DNA from: an uncultured Campylobacter sp. | GTDB taxonomy: Bacteria > Actinomycetota > Actinomycetes > Mycobacteriales > Mycobacteriaceae | Length of the DNA: 64,000 nt | Direction: 5' to 3' | Assembly: GCA_946221035.1 (NCBI GenBank) | Contig: CAMIME010000008.1 | Coordinates: 1 to 64,000, forward strand | Shown here: positions 49,198-57,857 of the stretch, in pieces | Layout of the letters: each line of letters begins with the position of its first letter | How positions within the stretch are numbered: the first letter of the stretch is position 1 | Position numbers and translations under genes: made by a program | Notes under the pieces: generated by a model | The model's input: the letters and a program-made list of their open reading frames with translations, nothing else | Database searches by the model: none | Told to the model about the DNA's origin: nothing

Positions 49198-51435
49198 CTA
49201 CACGTCGAGGTCGTCCTCGAACTTGCCGGCCTCAATGCGGTCCTTGATGGTGGTGACAAAGCGGCCTGCGTCTGCACCGTCGACAAGCTGGTGGTCGTAG
49301 GTGAACGGCAGGTAGCACATCTGGCGGATCGCGATGGAGTCGATGCCGTCCTCGGTCACGATGACCGGGCGCTTCTCAATCGCGGCGGTGCCCAGGATGC
49401 CGGCCTGAGGCGGGGTGAGCACCGGGGTATCCAGCAGCGCACCCTCAGAACCGATGTTGGTCACCGTGAAGGTCGCACCCGACAGGTCGTCCGGACGCAG
49501 CTTCTTGTTGCGCGCGCGGTCGGCCAGGTCAGCGATAGCCTTCGCGATCTCCGCAAGGTTCAGGTTCTGCACCTGCTTGATCACCGGCACGAGCAGGCCC
49601 TGCGGCGTGTCCACGGCGATGCCGATGTTCACGTCATCGTGGTAGGTGATCTCCTTCTTCACGGAGTCGTAGGACGCGTTCACGTTCGGGTGGGACACGA
49701 GCGCCTCCGCGGCAGCCTTCACGAAGAAAGCAAGGTACGTGATGTTCACGCCGTGCTTCTCGACGAACGCCGGCTTCACCTTCTTCCGCAGCTCTGCCAC
49801 GCGGGTGACATCCACCTCCTGGACGTGGGTGAGCTGGGCCGTGGTCTGCAGCGATTCGACCATCTTCGCAGCGGTGATCTCGCGGATGCGGTTGACCTTC
49901 TGCGTGGTGCCAATGAGCTCAGCCTTCGACGGGTCGACCGACTTGGTGGACCAGTTGGCGCGTGCACCCTTCGGCGCATCCTGCGTAGCCTCAGCTTTAG
50001 CTTCGGTCTTCGCCTCGGATGCACCCTCAGCCTTGCCACCCTCGGCGGCTGCGAGGACGTCCTGCTTGCGGATGCGCCCGCCGACACCGGTGCCCTCAAC
50101 CGTGTTCAGGTCCACACCGTGCTTGTCAGCGAGCTTGCGCACCAGCGGGGTCACGTACGGCACGTTGCCGTCGCGGTTGCTCAGCTTGGCAGAGGTGTTG
50201 GTGCCCTCGGACTTGTTGTCCTGCTTGGCGGTGTCTTCTTCGCGCTCGTTGGCGGCGGAGCCCTTCTCTTCAGCCTTATCGGCCTTCTTGGGCTCCTCCT
50301 TCTTGGGCTCTTCCTTCGGCTCCTCGACCTCTTCAACCTCATCGGCCTCGTCGGCCTGGTCAGCATCGTCGGAGTCGTTCGCAGCCGCTGCGGCCTCGGC
50401 GTCACCGATGACGCAGATGACCTGGCCCACCTCGACGGTGTCGTCCTCTTCGGCCATGATCTCAAGGATGGTGCCCTCGACCGGGGACGGGATCTCGGTG
50501 TCAACCTTGTCGGTCGAAACCTCGAGCAGCGGCTCGTCGACCTCAACCATGTCGCCGACGGACTTCAGCCAAGTGGTGATGGTGCCCTCGGTGACGGACT
50601 CACCGAGCTCCGGCATCTCAACCTTGGTGCCCTCACCGGAGCCCTTCTTGTTGGTGGAGGAGGACTTCTTCTCGTCCTTCTTCGGAGCGTCCTCGGGGTT
50701 GTCGCCCTCGCCTTCGGCGGAGTTGTCCTCGGTGACCTCTTCGTCGGCGTCCGCGACGTCGTCCTCGCCGCGGTTTACCTCTTCGTCAGCGTCATCTTCG
50801 GCAGCATCATCTGCAGCTGCGTCTGCGTCGCCGATGCGCGCGATCACGTCGCCAACCTCGACGGTGTCGTCTTCCTCAGCGAGGATCTCGACCAGGGTGC
50901 CTGCGACCGGGGAGGGGATCTCGGTGTCGACCTTGTCGGTGGAGACCTCGAGCAGCGGCTCGTCGACCTCGACCTCGTCGCCGACCTCCTTCAGCCAGGT
51001 GGTGATGGTGCCCTCCGTGACGGACTCGCCGAGCTCCGGCATCTGCACGTCGGTGGCGGAACCGGAAGCCTTCTTCGGTGCAGCCTTCTTGGGCTCTTCC
51101 TTCGGCTCCTCTGCAGCCTCAGCCTCATCGGCCTCGTCGGTCTCTTCAGCTTCGTCAGCCTCGTCGGCCTTGTCGTCGGAGGACTCGGCCTGCTCGCCTT
51201 CTTCGCCGATGATGGCGATGACGTCGCCGATTTCGACGGTGTCGTCTTCCTCAGCCTTGATTTCGAGGATGACGCCGGCGACCGGGGACGGGATCTCGGT
51301 GTCGACCTTGTCGGTGGAGACCTCGAGCAGCGGCTCGTCGACCTCGACCGTGTCGCCGACTTCCTTCAGCCACGTGGTGATCGTGCCTTCGGTGACTGAT
51401 TCGCCCAGCTCGGGCATCTCAACTGAGTGCGCCAT
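49198..51435 (-). CDS. aceF: Dihydrolipoamide acyltransferase E2 with three lipoyl domains
   Basis: 745 aa. Three near-identical lipoyl domains with Lys43, Lys168 and Lys310 (EVSTDKVDTEIP), an E1/E3-binding domain at about 425-462 (VPYVTPLVRKLADKHGVDL) and a catalytic domain from about 515, with H715 and D719 in DHQLVDG. Linkers are strikingly acidic (EADEAEETDEADEAEAAEEP) where Ala/Pro is usual. Often annotated sucB, but in C. glutamicum the equivalent AceF serves a mixed pyruvate/2-oxoglutarate dehydrogenase complex with OdhA, so aceF is preferred. AGGAGA about 13 nt upstream; TATAAC preceded by TG is the likely -10. Confidence 0.93.
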   Translation of the reverse strand: MAHSVEMPELGESVTEGTITTWLKEVGDTVEVDEPLLEVSTDKVDTEIPSPVAGVILEIKAEEDDTVEIGDVIAIIGEEGEQAESSDDKADEADEAEETDEADEAEAAEEPKEEPKKAAPKKASGSATDVQMPELGESVTEGTITTWLKEVGDEVEVDEPLLEVSTDKVDTEIPSPVAGTLVEILAEEDDTVEVGDVIARIGDADAAADDAAEDDADEEVNRGEDDVADADEEVTEDNSAEGEGDNPEDAPKKDEKKSSSTNKKGSGEGTKVEMPELGESVTEGTITTWLKSVGDMVEVDEPLLEVSTDKVDTEIPSPVEGTILEIMAEEDDTVEVGQVICVIGDAEAAAAANDSDDADQADEADEVEEVEEPKEEPKKEEPKKADKAEEKGSAANEREEDTAKQDNKSEGTNTSAKLSNRDGNVPYVTPLVRKLADKHGVDLNTVEGTGVGGRIRKQDVLAAAEGGKAEGASEAKTEAKAEATQDAPKGARANWSTKSVDPSKAELIGTTQKVNRIREITAAKMVESLQTTAQLTHVQEVDVTRVAELRKKVKPAFVEKHGVNITYLAFFVKAAAEALVSHPNVNASYDSVKKEITYHDDVNIGIAVDTPQGLLVPVIKQVQNLNLAEIAKAIADLADRARNKKLRPDDLSGATFTVTNIGSEGALLDTPVLTPPQAGILGTAAIEKRPVIVTEDGIDSIAIRQMCYLPFTYDHQLVDGADAGRFVTTIKDRIEAGKFEDDLDV

Positions 51436-51558
51436 GATTTTTTAAGTCTCCTCATAGACGTTGGAAGTTATACAGCATTGAAGCGTACCCGGATCGCGCG
51501 AGCTACGCCGAGCTAGGGGGCACCTATTTCCGGCCGGTGCACCGTTAAGATGTGGTGC

Positions 51559-51954
51559 GTGTTCAACCTGTTCGGCAAGCGAGACAAGTCCACCTCATTC
51601 AAGCCGCCTCGCGCACCGGGCGAGACGATCCGCCCGGACGACGCTCAGTACCTGCGTGACTGGGTTCAGGGGCGCGCGTTCGTGGAGGGCTACGTGGAGC
51701 CGGAGACCATGGTCAACGAGATGTCGGTGGTGCTCGTGGACGAGCAGGGCAACTACACCCGCCGCCGCATCGGCGGCCCGAAAGGGATCGACGAGGTGAT
51801 CAAGCTCCTCGGCATCCAGCTTTACGACGTCGAGGAGACCGGCTACCCCGATCGCATGCGCCGCAAAATCGAGCAAGAGCGCATTTTGCGCAAGCGGGAG
51901 GAGCAAAAACAGCGCCGCGCCAGGTTCGAACGCGGCGAGAATCCGTACGGCTAG
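51559..51954 (+). CDS. Hypothetical protein, 131 aa
   Basis: 131 aa from GTG 51559, 7 nt after TAAGAT (51546-51551), leaderless; an ATG at 51550 would overlap that -10. Residues 60-90 contain VLVDEQGNYTRRRIGGPKGI, a possible oligomerising or nucleotide-contact strand-loop, and residues 100-131 a basic helix (RKIEQERILRKREEQKQRRA). No membrane segment. Family is conserved beside pepA in corynebacteria but not characterised, as far as can be told here. Overlaps the convergent pepA stop by 4 bp. Confidence 0.6.
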   Translation: MFNLFGKRDKSTSFKPPRAPGETIRPDDAQYLRDWVQGRAFVEGYVEPETMVNEMSVVLVDEQGNYTRRRIGGPKGIDEVIKLLGIQLYDVEETGYPDRMRRKIEQERILRKREEQKQRRARFERGENPYG

Positions 51955-53462
51955 GCGTTCACGGAGCCGTCGGCAAGCTGCGAAAGCGTATCGACGATCG
52001 TCCGTACCGGCGCCCCGGTCGCTCGTTTCGGCGTGTAGCCGTACGCGCCGCCGCCGTTCCAGGCGGGGCCGGCGATATCGATGTGGGCCCACTGCGTGCC
52101 CTCGGTGACGAAGCGGGAGAGGTAGAGGCCGGCGAAGAGCATCCCGCCGGTGCGGGCGTTGTGCGTGTTGCGGATGTCGGCGATAGGGGAGGAGAGCTCC
52201 TCTTCCTGCTCCTCAAGCAGCGGCATTGCCCAGGCGGGCTCGCCGACCTCGCGGCCGGTCTCGGCGATGAGGTCGCGCAGCTCATCCGACCCCATGACGC
52301 CGGAGGTGCGGGTGCCCAACGCGACCAGCTGCGCGCCGGTGAGCGTCGCGGCCTCGATGAGGTAATCGAGGTCGTCGTCGCAAGCGCGGGCGATGGCGTC
52401 GGCGAGGACGAGGCGGCCCTCGGCGTCGGTGTTGATGACCTCGCTCGTCGTGCCGCCGTAGTGGGTGATGACGTCGCCGGGGCGGGTCGCGGTGCCGGAA
52501 GGCATGTTTTCCGCCAGGGGCAACCAGGCGTCAATGCGCAAGTTCACGCCAAGGCGCGCGGCGGCGAGGATCGCCCCGAGTTGGGCGGCAGATCCACCCA
52601 TGTCGGAGATCATGTCCTCCATTTTCGCCGCGGGCTTCAGCGAGATGCCGCCGGTGTCAAACGTGATGCCCTTGCCCACCAGGCCCACGCGGGTGGTCGC
52701 GCCCTCCGGCGCCCAGCTCAGATGCACAAGACGCGGCGGGCGGGAAGATCCCCGGCCCACGGCCAGGATCCCACCGAAGCCCTGCTCCTCCAGCTGCGCC
52801 TCATCCAGCACCTCGACAGACAGTCCGTCGATGCCAGCCGCGGCCTCGCCGATGACCTTGGCGTAGGCCTCCGGGTAGAGGAAGTTCGATGGGGTGTTGA
52901 CCAGGTCGCGGGCGAGGTTGACCGAATCGGTGACCACCACCGCGCGGACGTATTCCGCGCGCTGCGTGTCGGCGTCCTCTGCCGTCACCGTCAGCACGGT
53001 CACCTGAGCGGGTTCTTCCTGTTCCGACGACTTCAAACCCGACTTCAAGCCCGACTTCAAGCCCGCGTAGGCGTAGCTGCCGAGGAGGAGGCCTTCCACG
53101 ATGGCGGCGACGCCGAACTCTGTGGAGATCGCGGCCTGCTCGCCGGGCTTAAGACTGCGGGCGGCAGCACCGGCACCTCGACGGACGGTTTCGGCATCGA
53201 TGTCGGCGGCGTCGCCGAGGCCGAACGCGATGAAAACGGTGCCGTCCACGAGCGCGCGGGTGACTTCGCCAGCCTTGCCCTTGGCACCGAGCGCGTTCAG
53301 GGCCTCATACAGCCCCGGGGTGCCCAGGGTGGTCACCGGCAGTTCAAGGCCCTCGTCGCCGCTGGCGACCGGGACGATCCGGATGGCGTCGGCAGGGGCG
53401 TCGGTGGCGAACTCGGTGCGGAGGGTGGTGCCGCGTGCGGGGAGTGAGACATCGAAAATCAT
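51951..53462 (-). CDS. pepA: Leucyl aminopeptidase (M17)
   Basis: 503 aa from ATG 53462, 7 nt after TATCGT. Releases N-terminal residues from peptides, with two Zn or Mn ions; hexameric in the cytosol. Metal and catalytic residues: VGKGITFDTGGISLKP and NTDAEGRLVLADAI, with MEDMISDMGGSAA between them. The N-terminal domain contains a GLKS triplication (about residues 134-145) from a 12-bp tandem repeat. Divergent from ilvE. Confidence 0.93.
   Translation of the reverse strand: MIFDVSLPARGTTLRTEFATDAPADAIRIVPVASGDEGLELPVTTLGTPGLYEALNALGAKGKAGEVTRALVDGTVFIAFGLGDAADIDAETVRRGAGAAARSLKPGEQAAISTEFGVAAIVEGLLLGSYAYAGLKSGLKSGLKSSEQEEPAQVTVLTVTAEDADTQRAEYVRAVVVTDSVNLARDLVNTPSNFLYPEAYAKVIGEAAAGIDGLSVEVLDEAQLEEQGFGGILAVGRGSSRPPRLVHLSWAPEGATTRVGLVGKGITFDTGGISLKPAAKMEDMISDMGGSAAQLGAILAAARLGVNLRIDAWLPLAENMPSGTATRPGDVITHYGGTTSEVINTDAEGRLVLADAIARACDDDLDYLIEAATLTGAQLVALGTRTSGVMGSDELRDLIAETGREVGEPAWAMPLLEEQEEELSSPIADIRNTHNARTGGMLFAGLYLSRFVTEGTQWAHIDIAGPAWNGGGAYGYTPKRATGAPVRTIVDTLSQLADGSVNA
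53029..53064. repeat. Three tandem 12-bp units in pepA
   Basis: GACTTCAAACCC then two GACTTCAAGCCC units, encoding GLKS three times on the minus strand in the N-terminal domain or linker. Confidence 0.85.
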
Positions 53463-53529
53463 GCGGGCCACGATACCCCGGCGCCATGTTCCACATATCC
53501 GTGTCGGGTCGGGGAGTAACCTCGTGCGC

Positions 53530-54636
53530 ATGGCTGACCTCGAATTCGCAATCACACCGTCCACACACCCGGCCTCCGACGCGCAGCGGGAGCAGATTCT
53601 GGAAAACCCTGCGTTCGGTCAGGAGTTCACCGACCACATGGTCTCCATCGAATGGACCGAGGACGAGGGCTGGCACAATGCCCAGGTTCGCGCCTACGAG
53701 CCGGTGACCCTGGACCCGGCGTCCAACGTCTTCCACTACGGGCAGGCGATCTTCGAGGGCCTGAAGGCGTACCGCCACTCCGACGGCACCATCACCGCGT
53801 TCAGGCCGGAGCAGAACGCCGAGCGCATGCGTAACTCCGCTGAGCGCATGGCCATGCCCGAGCTGCCGGACGAGCTGTTTTTGGAGGCCGTGCGACAGCT
53901 GGTGGCGATCGACGAGAAGTGGGTGCCGGCTGCCGGCGGCGAAGCGAGCCTGTACCTGCGGCCGTTCATGATCGGCACGGAGAAAACCCTGGGTGTGAAG
54001 CCCTCCTCCAGCTACACCTTCTTCATCATCGCCTCGCCCGCCGGTGCCTACTTCAAGGGCGGAATCAGGCCGGTGAGCGTGTGGATCTCCCACGAATACG
54101 TCCGCGCAGCCCCCGGTGGCACCGGGGCGGCGAAGTTCGCGGGCAACTATGCGGCCTCCCTGCTCGCGCAGACGCAGGCGCAGGAGAAGGGCTGCGACCA
54201 GGTCGTGTGGCTCGACGCCTGCGAGCGCAAGTACGTGGAGGAGATGGGCGGCATGAACCTCATCTTTGTTGAAGGGGCGGGCGAGAACGCGAAGATTATC
54301 ACCCCCGAGCTCTCCGGCTCGCTCCTGCCGGGCATTACCCGCAAGTCTCTCCTGCAGGTCGCCGAGGACCTGGGCTACGCCACCGAGGAGCGCAAGGTCA
54401 CGGTGGAGGAGTGGCAAAACGGTGCCGAAGAGGGCACGATCACCGAAACCATGGCCTGCGGCACGGCGGCTGTGATCACTCCGGTGGGAACGGTGAAGAG
54501 CAAGGACGGCGAGTTCACCGTGAACAACAACGAGGCCGGTGAGATCACCATGGCCATGCGCGAGCGCCTGCGTGGCATCCAGACCGGGGAGGTCGAGGAC
54601 ACCCACGGCTGGAACACGGTCCTACTCCAGGCCTAG
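53530..54636 (+). CDS. ilvE: Branched-chain amino acid aminotransferase
   Basis: 368 aa, type II long form. Transfers amino groups between glutamate and branched-chain 2-oxo acids with pyridoxal phosphate. Motifs: FHYGQAIFEGLKAYR, ASLYLRPFMIGTE, AKFAGNYAASLLAQ with the PLP Lys, and ETMACGTAAVITPVG. ATG 53530 lies 7 nt after TAACCT (53517-53522), leaderless. The 3' end overlaps the convergent cobT by 15 bp. Confidence 0.95.
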   Translation: MADLEFAITPSTHPASDAQREQILENPAFGQEFTDHMVSIEWTEDEGWHNAQVRAYEPVTLDPASNVFHYGQAIFEGLKAYRHSDGTITAFRPEQNAERMRNSAERMAMPELPDELFLEAVRQLVAIDEKWVPAAGGEASLYLRPFMIGTEKTLGVKPSSSYTFFIIASPAGAYFKGGIRPVSVWISHEYVRAAPGGTGAAKFAGNYAASLLAQTQAQEKGCDQVVWLDACERKYVEEMGGMNLIFVEGAGENAKIITPELSGSLLPGITRKSLLQVAEDLGYATEERKVTVEEWQNGAEEGTITETMACGTAAVITPVGTVKSKDGEFTVNNNEAGEITMAMRERLRGIQTGEVEDTHGWNTVLLQA

Positions 54637-55599
54637 CGCCTCGCTGACCAGCTCAGCGGCCAGGTTGAGCTGCGGCAGCGCGGCCAGCGCCCCCGTGCCT
54701 TGACCAGTGGCCATGTCCAGGGCCAGCACCGGGGTGAGCTCGAGGGCCTGCATGCAGCCGGCGTGAGCGGGCTCAGCCGACAACTGGCTGGCCAACAACC
54801 AGCGCTTCGTCCCGGGGGCGAGCCGCTCGGCCACGTAGGCGGCGACGGCGACGTACACACCGTCGATAAGCACGGGCGTTTTGCGTACCGCGCTTTGGGC
54901 GATGAGGCCGACGAGGAACGCGAAGTCGGGGCCGGAGAGCTCCGCGAGAACCCGCTCGGTGTCGGAGCGGAAGTTGCGCGTGCGGAACATCGCGTCGCGG
55001 ATGACTGTGACCTTGGTCTTCCAGGTGTTGTCGTCGATGCCGCTGCCGCGGCCGATGGCGAGCACGGGTTCCGTGACCGTGAAGGTGGCGTAGACGGTGG
55101 CGGCTATGGCGCTGTTTCCGGGCCCGATGTCGCCGGGGATGATGAGGTCAGCGCCGCCGTCAATGTCGCGATCGGCCGTGGCCGCGCCGTGAGCGATGGC
55201 TTCGGCCAGCGCCTCGGGCGACATTGCTGGTTCGACATCGATGCACCCGGTGGGAGTGGCAAGGTATTCGTCGATGAGACGGACACTCGCGCCCGCGAGT
55301 CGCGCGGCAGCGTTGACCGGGCCGCCCCCAGCTGCGACCTCTGCTGCCTGGGCGGCGCCATCTTCGGGTTTCCACGCGGAAATCCCGCGCTGCGCAATTC
55401 CGTGGTGCCCCGCAACGACAATCGCCCGCGGGTTCGTGAACGGGACGGGCACGTCGCGGCCCTGCACAGCAGCCATCCACGCACCCATCGCACCGAGCCT
55501 GCCCAGCGACGTTCCTTGCGGGGTGTCGGCGAGGGCCTCAGCGACGTGCAGCCCGTTGGATTCGGCCGGGGAATCGACGGCGGGAAACGACACAGCCAC
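54622..55599 (-). CDS. cobT: CobT-type nicotinate-nucleotide:DMB phosphoribosyltransferase, active-site Glu replaced
   Basis: 325 aa with a GTG start. The family activates 5,6-dimethylbenzimidazole as alpha-ribazole phosphate for cobalamin lower-ligand assembly. Family segments: VVAGHHGIAQRGISAW, GDIGPGNSAIAATV, GRGSGIDD. The C-terminal GEGTGA motif, whose Glu is the catalytic base in characterised CobT, reads GQGTGA here (codon CAA). The RNase H/phosphatase near 19 kb could dephosphorylate its product. Located 5 bp after the DUF3043 gene; a dispersed-motif copy encodes VLIDGVYV. Confidence 0.85.
   Translation of the reverse strand: MAVSFPAVDSPAESNGLHVAEALADTPQGTSLGRLGAMGAWMAAVQGRDVPVPFTNPRAIVVAGHHGIAQRGISAWKPEDGAAQAAEVAAGGGPVNAAARLAGASVRLIDEYLATPTGCIDVEPAMSPEALAEAIAHGAATADRDIDGGADLIIPGDIGPGNSAIAATVYATFTVTEPVLAIGRGSGIDDNTWKTKVTVIRDAMFRTRNFRSDTERVLAELSGPDFAFLVGLIAQSAVRKTPVLIDGVYVAVAAYVAERLAPGTKRWLLASQLSAEPAHAGCMQALELTPVLALDMATGQGTGALAALPQLNLAAELVSEALGLE
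54857..54877 (+). repeat. Dispersed motif copy, degenerate
   Basis: CACCGTCGATAAGCACGGGC antisense in cobT; core CCGTCGATAAGCA matches. Confidence 0.4.
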
Positions 55600-55604
55600 G
55601 GGAG

Positions 55605-56327
55605 TTACACCTTTGTTCCGAGGGCAACCTGCGGCTTCGGGGTGCGCCAGTTACGCGGCTGGGTCGCGCGGGAGAACGCGTACATGCCCAGGCCAAAGCC
55701 GGTATCGGCATCCGGGAACTTCTTCTTGGCGGCCTTGTTCGCGGCGGAGCCGATGTAGATGCCCTCGACCAAGATGATCAGGATGAACAGCATCGACAAC
55801 AGCGAGAGGACTGCGGACACTCGTGGCAGCCATGTACCGATCAGCATGATCACAAGGAGCACAAGCGCGGCGGGCATGGCGTAGTTGTTGAAGAAGCGGC
55901 GTGCATCCACCCAGTCGCGTACGTAGCGGCGCACCGGCCCGCGGTCGCGGTCGGTGAGGTAGCGCTCGTCGCCGGCGTCAATCTTGGCCTGCAGCGCGTC
56001 GTTGCGCGCCCGGTTTTCCTGGCGCTCCTGCTTCTTGTAGGCCTTCCACTCATCCTTCGACATGGTGGCCTTGAGTTCCTTGCGTTTCTGCGACTGCTGG
56101 GCAGGGGTGAGCGCATTCGGGTCACGGATCACGCCGCGAGCAACCTCTTGATCGTGGCGCTTCGGGGTGGGGCGCCCCTTCGGGGGCGTGTACCCCTTGG
56201 GGGTCTTCTTCGGCTGCTGCTCCGCCTCAACCTTGGGCTCGGCCTTGGGCAGGTCGACCTTCGTCGAGCCGCTGGTGGCTTCCGCCGCCTCGGAGGATTG
56301 CTCGGTTTTCTGCCAGGGAAGTTTCAC
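55605..56327 (-). CDS. DUF3043 membrane protein
   Basis: 240 aa with GTG start 56327, 7 nt after TAGCCT (leaderless). Residues 1-130 are charged, Lys/Pro-rich and cytosolic (KGYTPPKGRPTPKRHDQEVA); two membrane segments follow at about 145-168 (AMPAALVLLVIMLIGTW) and 172-192 (LSLLSMLFILIILVEGIY). DUF3043 is restricted to Actinobacteria and has no assigned function. Upstream of cobT by 5 bp in one operon. Confidence 0.88.
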   Translation of the reverse strand: MKLPWQKTEQSSEAAEATSGSTKVDLPKAEPKVEAEQQPKKTPKGYTPPKGRPTPKRHDQEVARGVIRDPNALTPAQQSQKRKELKATMSKDEWKAYKKQERQENRARNDALQAKIDAGDERYLTDRDRGPVRRYVRDWVDARRFFNNYAMPAALVLLVIMLIGTWLPRVSAVLSLLSMLFILIILVEGIYIGSAANKAAKKKFPDADTGFGLGMYAFSRATQPRNWRTPKPQVALGTKV

Positions 56328-56492
56328 GCCCCCTAGGCTACAAGGCTGGCTGCGGGCGGGAATATGCTGCCCCTCGCGCGTGTTGCACCCGCTGTAGTGA
56401 GCATGCCCTTACCTCCTCGCCGCTTCAGCGAGTAGCATGGGCCGCACGCTTTAGACACGTTTGAGATCCGTCAGCATTCAAAGGAGTATGCA

Positions 56493-56837
56493 ATGACCGC
56501 ACCGGCATCCACCACCGGCGTAAACCTCACCGATGCTGCCGCGGCAAAGGCCAAGGCACTGCTTGATCAGGAAGGCCGCGACGACCTGTCCCTTCGTATC
56601 GCCGTGCAGCCGGGTGGCTGCGCAGGCCTGCGCTACCAGCTGTACTTCGACGACCGCGACCTCGACGGCGACAAGGCTGACGAGGTCGGCGGCGTGCGCC
56701 TCGTCGTGGACAAGATGAGCGTGCCGTACCTGATGGGCGCGACAATTGACTTCGCTGACACCATCGAGCAGCAGGGCTTTACCATCGACAACCCGAACGC
56801 GGGCTCTGCCTGCGCTTGCGGCGACAGCTTCAACTAA
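56493..56837 (+). CDS. A-type iron-sulfur carrier (HesB/IscA/ErpA)
   Basis: 114 aa. The three cluster-ligand Cys are present: C43 in QPGGCAGLRY, C107 and C109 in SACACGDSF. Delivers Fe-S clusters to client proteins such as LipA or respiratory enzymes. AAAGGAG lies 7 nt before the ATG. Upstream, TAGCAT near 56432 is a possible -10 and CTCGC/GCGAG a hairpin. Right after the stop is a dispersed-motif copy on the minus strand. Confidence 0.92.
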   Translation: MTAPASTTGVNLTDAAAAKAKALLDQEGRDDLSLRIAVQPGGCAGLRYQLYFDDRDLDGDKADEVGGVRLVVDKMSVPYLMGATIDFADTIEQQGFTIDNPNAGSACACGDSFN

Positions 56838-56860
56838 GGGGCTTTTGCTTTTCGACGGCT
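56838..56860 (-). repeat. Dispersed motif copy after a stop codon
   Basis: On the minus strand: AGCCGTCGAAAAGCAAAAGC followed by CCC. It fills the 21-bp gap between the convergent Fe-S carrier and S41 peptidase genes. Confidence 0.55.
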
Positions 56861-57857
56861 ACTTGCAGCCGTACTCTGCCCGCAGCCACTCTTTGGCTGC
56901 GGGCATTGCCGTATCTCCGGGTGCATCGGTGTCCGGCGGCACGGGATCTTCCCCGAACACCTCACCGGTGCGGGCCTTGTCCCAGGCCTGTGTGATCACG
57001 AGGACCGAGCCGTCGGGGAAGTCGAACGCAGAGTTCGAGGACGCGTACCCGGCGGTGGGGGAGCCGAAGCTGCGCGAGCGATCCAGGCCACGAAACGCCA
57101 GCATTGCCGCCTCGCCGGACGAACCCGTGTTCTCGTCCACCAGCACCGCCACGGGCGCTTCCCACTTGCCTGCCGGCTCGCTCAGCGCCATGCCTGTCGG
57201 CGAGATGGAGTTTCCCTCGACCTCGATCGCCGTTTCTCCCGCCCCGAATCGGAAGAAGAAGGCGGGCCCGTCGGGCAGGAGCGGAGACACGCCGGCGAGC
57301 ATTGGGTACATGTTGCCGCCGGTGTTTCCGCGCAGGTCCACAATTGCGCCGCAGGCGCCCTGGTCCCGCGCGGAAGCGAGTCCGGCGCCGAGGGCATCGG
57401 CGTAACGCTGCCCGTCGTCGTGTCGGGAAATGGCCGGCACGGTGGCAATTGCTACCTGGCCGTCGATTTCCACGTCAGCGGAGGAGTCCGGCCCTTTCTC
57501 GTCCTGAGATTCGCCACTTTCCTCGCCCGGGCGCAATAGCGCTGAGTGTTTGCCGCCGGCGGCTGAAACGGCAGCGTCGATAAGCGGGTAAAGCTCCTCG
57601 CGGCTCGAGGCGGCTGAGGCTGCATCCAGCGCTGCCGCACGGGCCGCGGCATACTCGGGGGAGTCCGCGTACACCCCGAGATCGGTGAGCTCGAGCACCG
57701 TTTGGGTGTAGCGCTTCGGCGTGTCGGTGCCCAAAAATCGCGCGGTGCCTGTGAGTTTCGCACTCAGGACGGGGCCGTAGAAGTAGAGGGCCACGCCGGC
57801 GAGCACCAGAAGGGCGATCGCCATAACGCCGAGCGCCCGCCAGATTTTCGCAGCCAT
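56859..57857 (-). CDS. S41 family peptidase, membrane-anchored
   Basis: 332 aa from ATG 57857, whose A is shared with the TAA of asnB. One N-terminal anchor (residues 5-30, LGVMAIALLVLAGVALYFY), then an extracytoplasmic tail-specific-protease-like domain: VDLRGNTGGNMYPML near 195 and the catalytic Ser in DENTGSSGEAAML near 260. No PDZ domain is obvious, as in the short nisin-resistance-type S41 proteins. Probably cleaves peptides or processes envelope proteins. Coupled to the amidotransferase upstream. Confidence 0.8.
   Translation of the reverse strand: MAAKIWRALGVMAIALLVLAGVALYFYGPVLSAKLTGTARFLGTDTPKRYTQTVLELTDLGVYADSPEYAAARAAALDAASAASSREELYPLIDAAVSAAGGKHSALLRPGEESGESQDEKGPDSSADVEIDGQVAIATVPAISRHDDGQRYADALGAGLASARDQGACGAIVDLRGNTGGNMYPMLAGVSPLLPDGPAFFFRFGAGETAIEVEGNSISPTGMALSEPAGKWEAPVAVLVDENTGSSGEAAMLAFRGLDRSRSFGSPTAGYASSNSAFDFPDGSVLVITQAWDKARTGEVFGEDPVPPDTDAPGDTAMPAAKEWLRAEYGCK
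57571..57600 (+). repeat. Dispersed motif copy, degenerate
   Basis: GCAGCGTCGATAAGCGGGTA followed by AAGCTCCTCG, antisense in the S41 peptidase gene. Confidence 0.35.
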
